Of a stretch of 6,125 nucleotides of DNA, positions 1 to 5,105 are shown one piece after another. How positions within the stretch are numbered: the stretch's first letter is position 1; each line of letters starts with the position of its first letter. Both the position numbers and the translations under genes were made by a program. The notes beneath the pieces were generated by a model. The model was not told the origin of the DNA, made no database searches, and worked only from the letters and a program-made list of their open reading frames with translations. Origin of the DNA: Spirochaetales bacterium. GTDB lineage: Bacteria; Spirochaetota; Spirochaetia; DSM-16054; Sediminispirochaetaceae. The stretch spans positions 1-6,125 of the forward strand of contig JAASTM010000162.1 of assembly GCA_021767325.1 (NCBI GenBank). Reading direction: 5' to 3'.

Positions 1-365
1 ACTTGAAGGGCGATGAGGTGTTAACCGAAATCGCTTCCGCCTGCAGCCGGGAACTCCGCAACCAGGACATCTGCGGACGGTACGGCGGCGAAGAGTTCAC
101 TGTGGTGCTCCCCGAGGCCTCTGGGGCTGCGGCCGAAATGGTGGCCGAACGGCTCAGGTCAGCGGTTGAAACGCTAAGATTCGCAGGTATTGAACGCACG
201 GTCACCATCAGCATAGGTCTTACCGCGATAGATCAGGATTTTTTCGACAGAAAACCAGGCACTAATCCGGTAACCTTCAAATCGATGATCGAAACAGCCG
301 ATCAAGCCCTCTACACAGCAAAAAACATGGGACGCAATCGTGTTGAAGCCTTTCCGGCGTACTGA
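1..365 (+). CDS. Diguanylate cyclase, C-terminal GGDEF domain (5' end outside window)
   Basis: This is the last 120 or so residues of a GGDEF-domain protein, which condenses two GTP into the second messenger cyclic di-GMP in the cytoplasm. The visible part opens with the K-G-D-E-V-L segment typical of the helix before the active loop. The signature loop is R-Y-G-G-E-E-F (GGEEF at bases 84-98), an active-type variant of GGDEF. Five residues before it lies R-N-Q-D (bases 57-68), which matches the RxxD product-inhibition I-site at its normal spacing. The end carries the usual A-D-x-A-L-Y-x-A-K-x-x-G-R-N-x-V helix, so the C-terminus is complete and the protein ends with the cyclase domain. The sensory or N-terminal part and the start lie to the left of the window, so the input signal cannot be told. 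It converges on the histidine kinase gene with 10 bases between stop codons and no visible terminator. Family assignment is very secure; activity is inferred from the motifs. Confidence 0.96.
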   Translation, partial: LKGDEVLTEIASACSRELRNQDICGRYGGEEFTVVLPEASGAAAEMVAERLRSAVETLRFAGIERTVTISIGLTAIDQDFFDRKPGTNPVTFKSMIETADQALYTAKNMGRNRVEAFPAY

Positions 366-375
366 AAACTCGATC

Positions 376-1854
376 CTATTCAGGTAGATTGATGAGAAAA
401 CGACTGCCGTTATTCACTTCCAGATGCACGCGTCCGTGCAGTTGTTCTACCAGGGAGAGGATAAGACTAATTCCGAGGGACTCCTGTTTTGCCTCCAGCA
501 AAGCCGGATCAGCACCGCGACCATTGTCCTGAACCCACAGTTGAGTACCTTCGGAGTTCTTGTTATAACCGACAATCAGAAGCCCTTTTTCCCGGCCCAC
601 AAAAGCGTGCTTTAACGCATTCGTCACAAGCTCTGTGATTACCAAGCCACACAACACTGCTTTATCGACATCCACCGAATCTGAGTCTACATCGAACTGT
701 AAAGAAATTCGCACATCCGTAGGTCTAAATCCCTGGTAGATGGAGTAGACCAGCTTTTGGAGATAACTCGAAATCTCGATTTCAGTAAACTCTCCACTCG
801 AGAAAATCATCTGATGTATGAGCGACATCGAATGAATACGAGTTACACTCTCATTCAGTACTGTTAGTTGTTTCGGATCATCGAAATGGTATGTCTGCAG
901 TTTTAAGAGTGAAGATACAATCTGAAGGTTGTTCTTAACTCTATGATGAACCTCTTTTAGAAGTATTTCCTTATCCTTCAGTGATTTTTCCAGTTTCAAC
1001 CGGGCCTGGTGTAACTGCGTGAGCATCAAGTGGAAATTCCGCATTAAAAGACCCACTTCAGAAGGCGCATCGGGAGGAACCATTGCGGAATAAAGTTCCT
1101 CAGGCGCCTGCGACGGATTTGCGGCAATCGCGCTGAAGTTCTGTTGCAATTCATAATAAGCGTGATAATAGGGTCTGAAAAGAAGCACTAAAACCAGGGC
1201 CAAGAGCAGGAAAACCGCTAAAATTGCAATCATGCCCCTCCGCAGAAACCCATCCACCACGGTTTGTACATCGTTCAGATACAGCCCTGTGCCAATATAC
1301 GCCTGGAGCTCTGGAATTCCGACTACATAGGATATTTTCTTTTCCGGTCTATCACTTTCCGGGGGAGGATAGTAGTATTCAACATAACCGGAACCTCCAC
1401 GCGCAGTCTTCACCAGCTCCCGAATAATATATAGTCCGTGACTGTCCTGCAAATTCCACTGGTTAGTACCTTCAAGTTCAGGATCGAATGGTTGAACCAG
1501 CATAGTGCCATCATAGGCACTCATAAAAAGGTAATTACTCGTTGATGGATCGTCATACACCAGCTGACGAACGTGCGTTCGCACCCGCGAAAGGGCCTCC
1601 TGATGATTCAAATCCCCGGATTGATAGCGTTCGAGGATAGGATCGATGGAATGCAAGCCCAGGGTTACCAGACGCTTTAATTCCTGCTTTCTCAAATCAA
1701 TAAAACTATCCAGCATTTGAGCGGAAAAATATCCTGTGAGAGCGATTATCGAAATCACTGCTACCACCAGCGCAATCGAGAAACGCACAGTACTGCGCGA
1801 AAAAAACTGTACCTTATAAGAATCTTTATTCATTTGCACACGGTTATGGGACAA
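376..1854 (-). CDS. Membrane sensor histidine kinase: Cache_2-type sensor, HisKA_2 and HATPase_c
   Basis: A sensor kinase of about 492 residues. A short cytoplasmic N-terminus leads to a first membrane helix (about 25-46). An extracytoplasmic domain follows (about 47-200) with the pattern of a single Cache_2 domain: Y-L-F-M-S-A-Y-D-G, the P-E-L-E-G-T-N segment, and the end V-V-G-I-P...I-G-T-G-L-Y. Cache domains usually bind small metabolites; the ligand here is unknown. A second helix spans about 208-227, then comes a linker with a probable coiled coil (about 270-300). The HisKA_2 dimerisation box is E-V-H-H-R-V-K-N-N-L-Q at 301-311, with His304 (before the Arg) the likely phosphoacceptor. 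The ATPase domain has an N-box (E-L-V-T-N-A-L-K-H, 408-416), D-N-G-R-G-A-D (443-449) and a short G-I-S-L lid. There is no receiver domain and no response regulator beside it, so its partner is elsewhere. The TTG at 1854 is preferred because a GGTGA ribosome site precedes it; ATG at 1833 would remove seven residues and has no such site. The gene is markedly AT-richer than panE upstream. Confidence 0.95.
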   Translation of the reverse strand: MSHNRVQMNKDSYKVQFFSRSTVRFSIALVVAVISIIALTGYFSAQMLDSFIDLRKQELKRLVTLGLHSIDPILERYQSGDLNHQEALSRVRTHVRQLVYDDPSTSNYLFMSAYDGTMLVQPFDPELEGTNQWNLQDSHGLYIIRELVKTARGGSGYVEYYYPPPESDRPEKKISYVVGIPELQAYIGTGLYLNDVQTVVDGFLRRGMIAILAVFLLLALVLVLLFRPYYHAYYELQQNFSAIAANPSQAPEELYSAMVPPDAPSEVGLLMRNFHLMLTQLHQARLKLEKSLKDKEILLKEVHHRVKNNLQIVSSLLKLQTYHFDDPKQLTVLNESVTRIHSMSLIHQMIFSSGEFTEIEISSYLQKLVYSIYQGFRPTDVRISLQFDVDSDSVDVDKAVLCGLVITELVTNALKHAFVGREKGLLIVGYNKNSEGTQLWVQDNGRGADPALLEAKQESLGISLILSLVEQLHGRVHLEVNNGSRFLINLPE

Positions 1855-1857
1855 TAC

Positions 1858-1865
1858 TCACCCGC
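1858..1865 (-). promoter_or_regulatory. Ribosome binding site for the kinase, overlapping the panE stop codon
   Basis: On the minus strand the end of panE reads GCGGGTGA followed by GTA and then TTG. The GGTGA matches the end of the canonical GGAGGTGA site at a suitable distance from the TTG, and its TGA is the panE stop codon. This arrangement favours the TTG start and suggests translational coupling between the two genes. The alternative ATG 21 bases downstream has no purine-rich stretch in front of it. Confidence 0.55.
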
Positions 1866-2787
1866 TTTCTGTCCCCAGCATCGCATCGAGCCCCTTTATC
1901 AAGGAGTACACCGCCCGGGTGTAAGGAAAATCGCCCTCATCGCGGGCGAAACCCAAAATGGCACCAGAAATGGCATCGATTTCAGTGATCCGGCCGGCTT
2001 CTACATCTTGCAGCATAGAGGCCCGGTTAGCCCCGGTTTTCTGCAGATTTTCCATGTGAAAATCCCACAAATCTTGGAAATAAACCTTTACCCCTGCGCG
2101 CCTGGCCGCTTCCACCGTCTCCTCTCCCAATCTCCGCATAAGAGCGAGTACCTGCTGATTCTCCCGCAGCAGCCCGTTCCTGGCTCTGGTGAGGGCCGCA
2201 GTGGTATTGACCATGGCATTTATCGCCAGTTTCCGCCAGATAAAGGGACGCGGGTCGCCAACATAATCGGTGTTGAAGCCTGCCCTACGCAGTAGATCAG
2301 ACACCCATTGCATATCCCGCCCGGGCTGCCATGGTCCCAGCGAAACCAGCCCACTGCCGGCCGCCCGCACAATTCCCGGCGACTCGGTAAAGGCTCCATA
2401 GGTGGCTACCCCGGCGGCGATCCGCTCTTCCCCGAAGATTTCTGACAGCACTTCGGCGTTTCCCAACCCGTTTTGCAGCGTCAAGGCTACTCCTTCAGCA
2501 CACAAACAGGCACTCAGCGGCTTCAACTCTCTGGTACTGTAAGCTTTTACCAAGACAAGAATCAGATCAACAGGCTCGAGCTCATCTGCATTTTCAGAGA
2601 TCCGTTTGACCGGATGGAGTTCGGCCCGTTTGCCTTCACTTCTTGCGATTTTTACCCCGCCCTGCTGCCGGATTGCATCGAAAGTCGCCCCTCGGCGCTG
2701 GTACACTTGTACCTCGACGCCGCTTCTCACAAGTGCGGCGGCATACACACTGCCCAAAGCTCCGCAGCCGGCCACAATAACTTTCAT
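1858..2787 (-). CDS. panE: 2-dehydropantoate 2-reductase (ketopantoate reductase, PanE/ApbA family)
   Basis: A cytoplasmic NADPH-dependent enzyme expected to reduce 2-dehydropantoate to D-pantoate in pantothenate and coenzyme A synthesis. The 309-residue length is normal for the family. The N-terminal Rossmann fold starts with K-V-I-V-A-G-C-G-A-L-G-S (GxGxxG at 7-12). L-V-K-A at 79-82 and Q-N-G at 106-108 follow. The C-terminal helical domain carries the family signature W-R-K-L-A-I-N-A-M-V-N-T at 184-195, with Lys186 the probable catalytic lysine and Asn190 and Asn194 the substrate-side asparagines. S-M-L-Q-D (257-261) and G-R-I-T-E-I-D (265-271) supply the serine and the acid (Glu269) that line the active site in the family. 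ATG is chosen because an AGGAGG lies nine bases before it. It is the first gene of a two-gene unit with the sensor kinase. Family membership is very secure. Some PanE paralogues act on other 2-oxo acids, and no other pantothenate gene is visible here to fix the substrate. Confidence 0.93.
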   Translation of the reverse strand: MKVIVAGCGALGSVYAAALVRSGVEVQVYQRRGATFDAIRQQGGVKIARSEGKRAELHPVKRISENADELEPVDLILVLVKAYSTRELKPLSACLCAEGVALTLQNGLGNAEVLSEIFGEERIAAGVATYGAFTESPGIVRAAGSGLVSLGPWQPGRDMQWVSDLLRRAGFNTDYVGDPRPFIWRKLAINAMVNTTAALTRARNGLLRENQQVLALMRRLGEETVEAARRAGVKVYFQDLWDFHMENLQKTGANRASMLQDVEAGRITEIDAISGAILGFARDEGDFPYTRAVYSLIKGLDAMLGTESG

Positions 2788-2796
2788 ACTTCAGAG

Positions 2797-2802
2797 CCTC
2801 CT
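2797..2802 (-). promoter_or_regulatory. Strong Shine-Dalgarno site of panE
   Basis: The minus strand reads AGGAGG, nine bases before the panE ATG at 2787. It fixes the start of the gene and agrees with the position of the GxGxxG motif only six residues into the protein. Confidence 0.85.
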
Positions 2803-2818
2803 GCCTATATTGTAGCGT

Positions 2819-2848
2819 ATTTTGCACATATCTTCACTCACCAATCAA
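2819..2848 (-). promoter_or_regulatory. Candidate sigma70-type promoter for panE and the sensor kinase
   Basis: On the minus strand, TTGATT (2848-2843) and CAAAAT (2824-2819) are separated by 18 bases, each matching four of six consensus positions. Transcription would begin near 2812, giving a short leader that contains the AGGAGG site. A better-looking -10, TACAAT at 2814-2809, has only a three-of-six -35 and would start the transcript at the edge of the ribosome site. Both are read by eye only. Confidence 0.3.
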
Positions 2849-2873
2849 CAAACACGACTTTTTTACTTATAAA
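2845..2873 (+). promoter_or_regulatory. Candidate sigma70-type promoter for the lipoprotein gene
   Basis: TCAACA at 2845-2850 (four of six) and TATAAA at 2868-2873 (five of six) lie 17 bases apart on the plus strand. Transcription would begin near 2880 and leave a leader of roughly 84 bases. TATTAT at 2896-2901 is another possible -10 but has no recognisable -35 at the right distance. Confidence 0.35.
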
Positions 2874-2925
2874 TCTTTAAAGTAGTGGCCATATTTATTA
2901 TGATTTAAATAAGCAAAATCTAAAG

Positions 2926-2947
2926 TCATTCACATTCCAAAGAATGA
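2926..2947 (+). other. Small inverted repeat in the lipoprotein leader
   Basis: TCATTC at 2926-2931 and GAATGA at 2942-2947 are exact reverse complements separated by 10 bases, ending six bases before the GGGGG ribosome site. It could be a protein-binding dyad or a weak RNA hairpin near the ribosome site. A six-base AT-rich match can also arise by chance. Confidence 0.25.
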
Positions 2948-2952
2948 TTCAA

Positions 2953-2957
2953 GGGGG
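2953..2957 (+). promoter_or_regulatory. Ribosome binding site of the lipoprotein gene
   Basis: AAGGGGGA lies with its GGGGG six bases before the ATG at 2964. This supports the start that gives a complete lipoprotein signal peptide. Confidence 0.7.
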
Positions 2958-2963
2958 AATTTT

Positions 2964-3968
2964 ATGAAGAAAGCGATAATTTGGCTGATGATTATCACAC
3001 TTGCCACCTTCGCGTTTATCGGCTGCGGAGGCGGAGAGCAGGAAGCTGAAGAGGCGACCGAAGAAAGCTCAGAGGTGGATGCAACCTCGCGGCCAACTGA
3101 GATGACGGCAAGCAATGCTTCGAATCTGCAGGAAGCAGTAGGACCTGAAGGTTCCTGGATAATCCTGTTCAACGGAGACCTCACGGTCAGCCAGGAAGTT
3201 GTTGTATCCGGCGAGGTGTATGAAGAAGAAGGTGCTGAGGAGCCGCGTCGAAAGCTGGCCCTGTATGCTCAGGATCAGGATCGTAACGTAACTGCACGTT
3301 ACACATTGACTACCCCGCGCCTAATAGTCCGGCACATGAATACCCGCATCCAGAGCGGCGAAATCGCCGGTAATGTTTTCGTAGAAGCCGAAGGCTTCGA
3401 ACTCACCGGTGGGGGCACCATTAACGGGAACCTCTATTTTGCCAGTGAAGAGCTGCGCGAGAGCGCCAACATTACTGAAGACTCAACAGTGTTGGGTGAT
3501 ATCATGGTCGGCGAAACCGTTGATGCGGTTTCACAACCGACCGAAATGACCGCTACCAACGCGCAGAGCCTTCAGGAGGCTCTTGGACCCATGGGATCAT
3601 GGATTGTCATTTTCAACAGCGATGTGAGCGTAGATGAAGAGGTAATGATCTATGGTGCGACTTACGAAGAAGAGGGCGCCGAAGCGCCGCGCCGTAAGCT
3701 GGCACTCTATGCCCAGGATCAGGACCGAAATGTAACCGACCGCTATACCCTCACCGTACCGCGCTTAATCGTGCATCACATGAATACCCGCATCCAGAGC
3801 GGAACAGTAGCCGGCGATGTGTACGTTGAAGAAGAAGGCTTTGAGCTGACCGGCGGCGGCACAATCGACGGCAATCTCTACTTTGCCAGCGAAGAGCTGC
3901 GCGAAAGTGCCAATATTACCGATGATTCCACTGTCACAGGTGAAATAGCAATCGGTACTGCCGACTAA
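2964..3968 (+). CDS. Secreted lipoprotein with two tandem 148-residue, beta-helix-like repeats
   Basis: A 334-residue protein with a lipoprotein signal peptide: M-K-K start, hydrophobic core about 4-19, and cleavage before Cys21 in A-F-I-G-C-G-G-G. Phe at -3 departs from the strict Leu-based lipobox and recalls the relaxed lipoboxes of spirochaetes. An acidic linker (22-38) follows. The rest is two copies of one 148-residue unit (38-185 and 186-end), about three quarters identical with no insertion or deletion. Each unit begins P-T-E-M-T-A and has a W-I-x-x-F-N strand region, an invariant P-R-R-K-L-A-L-Y-A-Q-D-Q-D-R-N-V-T block, then H-M-N-T-R-I-Q-S-G, and ends in repeating short strands (G-F-E-L-T-G-G-G-T-I-x-G-N-L-Y-F, then S-T-V-x-G-x-I). 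That spacing of glycines and hydrophobics resembles a right-handed beta-helix such as in bactofilin-like polymer-forming proteins, but this is inference. No catalytic motif is visible. Function is unknown; a surface or periplasmic structural role is plausible. It is transcribed alone and ends at a strong terminator. Confidence 0.93.
   Translation: MKKAIIWLMIITLATFAFIGCGGGEQEAEEATEESSEVDATSRPTEMTASNASNLQEAVGPEGSWIILFNGDLTVSQEVVVSGEVYEEEGAEEPRRKLALYAQDQDRNVTARYTLTTPRLIVRHMNTRIQSGEIAGNVFVEAEGFELTGGGTINGNLYFASEELRESANITEDSTVLGDIMVGETVDAVSQPTEMTATNAQSLQEALGPMGSWIVIFNSDVSVDEEVMIYGATYEEEGAEAPRRKLALYAQDQDRNVTDRYTLTVPRLIVHHMNTRIQSGTVAGDVYVEEEGFELTGGGTIDGNLYFASEELRESANITDDSTVTGEIAIGTAD
3075..3518 (+). 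repeat. Intragenic tandem repeat, unit 1 (444 bases, 148 codons)
   Basis: First copy of the duplicated lipoprotein domain, codons 38-185. It aligns with the following copy at a constant offset of 148 residues. The tryptophan at 65 pairs with 213, and the glycine of G-N-L-Y-F at 155 pairs with 303. Many third-codon positions differ between copies, so the duplication is not recent. Confidence 0.95.
3519..3962 (+). repeat. Intragenic tandem repeat, unit 2 (444 bases, 148 codons)
   Basis: Second copy, codon 186 to near the end of the protein. Differences from unit 1 cluster in the first third, while the R-R-K-L-A-L-Y block, H-M-N-T-R-I-Q-S-G and the C-terminal beta-rich stretch are nearly unchanged. 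That pattern points to purifying selection on the second part of the fold. Confidence 0.95.
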
Positions 3969-3997
3969 GTCACAGTAAAATTACAAGCTTAAACCGT

Positions 3998-4029
3998 GGC
4001 CGCCTTACCAGTAGGGCGGCCCTTTTATT
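3998..4029 (+). terminator. Intrinsic terminator of the lipoprotein gene
   Basis: GGCCGCC (3998-4004) pairs with GGCGGCC (4015-4021). Three further inner pairs, one a T-G wobble, extend this to a 10-pair stem around a CCAG loop. C and TTTTATT follow. It begins about 30 bases after the lipoprotein stop codon. It may also stop transcription from the convergent dehydratase gene, which ends at 4039, but the T-run on that side (GGTTTAAG after ACC spacing) is weak. Confidence 0.9.
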
Positions 4030-4038
4030 GTAAACCCG

Positions 4039-5007
4039 TTATGACACGATCCGGTTATACAGGCCGGCATCTATGTTCCGGCTGGTGAGAATCAGCACGA
4101 CCTTTTTACCGGCCATATCTTCAACATGATGAAGAAGAGCCGCTAAACCGATGGCAGCGGAGGGCTCCACCATCAGTTGTTCCCGGCGCTGGAATTGAAC
4201 CACGGCCTCTTTCAGCTCGGCCTCACTCACCAGCACCACTCGCTCGACCAGTTCCCTGAAAATGGAGAAAGTCATCTCATGGACCCCGCTGAGCAATCCG
4301 TCGGCGATCGAGGGCTCGGGAGTAAGACTGCTGCAGCACACCCCGTCCCGGATTGAACGGTAGGCCGCCGGAGCCGCTTCGGGCTCCACGCCGATCAGAC
4401 GAACCGGCCGGCCGGCAGCCTTCAGGGCAGTACCGATCCCGGATATCATACCGCCCCCGCCTATCGGGATAAGCGCCGCATCGAGCTCTGGAAGATCTTC
4501 CAGTATTTCGAGGCCGATAGTCCCCTGGCCGGCCATCACCTGCACATCCGCGTGGGAGTGGACGTAGGTGCCGCCGTGGCCTTCCAGAAATTCCATCGCC
4601 GCTTCATACGATTCCTGGTAATGCGCCCCCTTCAAAACACAGTTTCCGCCCCACATTTTAACCTTATCAATATGGGTGGCATCGGTAGGTTCCGGCATGA
4701 AAATTGTTGTGGGTATTTGTCCATGGGCGTACGCAGCATAGGCCACCCCGATGGCGTGATTTCCGCTCGAGGTTGTCACAATCCCCCTCTCGAGCTGTTC
4801 TACCGGCATCGCGCTGAGCTTGCTCATAGCGCCGCGCACCTTGAAGCAGCCACATACCTGCCAGCACTCCATTTTCAGATATACCTCGGCTCCGGTCAAA
4901 TTGCTGAGAGATTGTGAGTACAAAAGCGGGGTACGGTGAATCGCGCCGGCAATTCTCCGCCGGGCTGCCCAAATATCCTGTATCTCGAAAGAATTTCTAC
5001 TGTCCAT
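4039..5007 (-). CDS. PLP-dependent threonine/serine dehydratase-family enzyme (fold type II)
   Basis: A 322-residue catalytic-domain-only enzyme, most like threonine ammonia-lyase (threonine to 2-oxobutanoate and ammonia), with no C-terminal ACT regulatory domain; this length suits catabolic or serine-racemase-like members. Visible family features are R-T-P-L near 25-28, the PLP lysine in G-C-F-K-V-R-G-A (Lys56), the substrate loop T-S-S-G-N-H-A (79-85), the glycine-rich phosphate-binding loop G-G-G-G-M (183-187), G-V-E-P (206-209) and I-A-D-G-L (234-238). Two loops are atypical: the usual T-G-S-F-K is C-G-C-F-K, and the usual S-G-G-N-I-D near the PLP ring is T-S-R-N-I-D (308-313). These make the exact substrate uncertain; serine dehydratase, amino-acid racemase or a EutB-like lyase of ectoine breakdown are alternatives, though no eutC-like gene is adjacent. 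An in-frame TAA five codons upstream, with no other start codon between, fixes the ATG. No ribosome site precedes it. Confidence 0.9.
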   Translation of the reverse strand: MDSRNSFEIQDIWAARRRIAGAIHRTPLLYSQSLSNLTGAEVYLKMECWQVCGCFKVRGAMSKLSAMPVEQLERGIVTTSSGNHAIGVAYAAYAHGQIPTTIFMPEPTDATHIDKVKMWGGNCVLKGAHYQESYEAAMEFLEGHGGTYVHSHADVQVMAGQGTIGLEILEDLPELDAALIPIGGGGMISGIGTALKAAGRPVRLIGVEPEAAPAAYRSIRDGVCCSSLTPEPSIADGLLSGVHEMTFSIFRELVERVVLVSEAELKEAVVQFQRREQLMVEPSAAIGLAALLHHVEDMAGKKVVLILTSRNIDAGLYNRIVS

Positions 5008-5016
5008 ATAACGCTG

Positions 5017-5046
5017 ATATTAGGTGATTCACGCGCTCAGGGTCAA
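5017..5046 (-). promoter_or_regulatory. Promoter of the dehydratase gene, predicted nearly leaderless
   Basis: On the minus strand TTGACC (5046-5041, five of six) and TAATAT (5022-5017, four of six) are 18 bases apart. With the usual spacing to the start site, transcription begins near 5010, only about three bases before the ATG at 5007. This agrees with the lack of a Shine-Dalgarno sequence. The in-frame stop TAA lies inside the -10 hexamer. Confidence 0.55.
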
Positions 5047-5070
5047 TGCCGGTTGCTGCTCTTCTACAGT

Positions 5071-5099
5071 TTGACTTTCGCCGGCAAAACCTCTACACC
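5071..5099 (+). promoter_or_regulatory. Candidate promoter of the YpdA-like gene, predicted leaderless
   Basis: TTGACT at 5071-5076 matches five of six -35 positions. Seventeen bases later TACACC (5094-5099) is a weak -10, three of six. The standard start distance falls on the A of the ATG at 5106. No ribosome site is present before that ATG. The good -35 carries most of the weight. Confidence 0.35.
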
Positions 5100-5105
5100 T
5101 AAGAT

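Larger units (their letters stand above)
2788..2963. other. AT-rich divergent intergenic region between panE and the lipoprotein gene
   Basis: These 176 bases separate two divergent genes and are much richer in A and T than the flanking coding sequence. They hold candidate promoters for both directions, whose hexamers overlap around 2843-2850, and a small inverted repeat in the lipoprotein leader. I see no small coding sequence with a ribosome site and no RNA gene. Confidence 0.7.

Noticed and set aside
1717..2295. A 192-codon plus-strand open frame across the kinase start and panE
   Set aside because: It lies antisense to two well-supported genes, has no recognisable domain and its composition follows the opposite strand; a shadow frame.
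2473..2880. Plus-strand open frame running from panE into the intergenic region
   Set aside because: Mostly antisense to panE, without a ribosome site or a domain.
3075..3962. The tandem repeat as a mobile element or a CRISPR-like array
   Set aside because: Two 444-base units kept in frame inside one lipoprotein gene, with synonymous divergence and no spacer; this is a domain duplication.
4552..4972. Open frames on either strand inside the dehydratase gene
   Set aside because: They lie in other frames of a gene with secure PLP-enzyme motifs and lack credible protein features.
5041..5086. Possible operator dyad formed by GGTCAATGCCGG and TTGACTTTCGCCGGCA
   Set aside because: The sub-elements are individually inverted but not in mirrored order, so they do not form a true palindrome; the TTGAC parts are better explained as the two -35 boxes.
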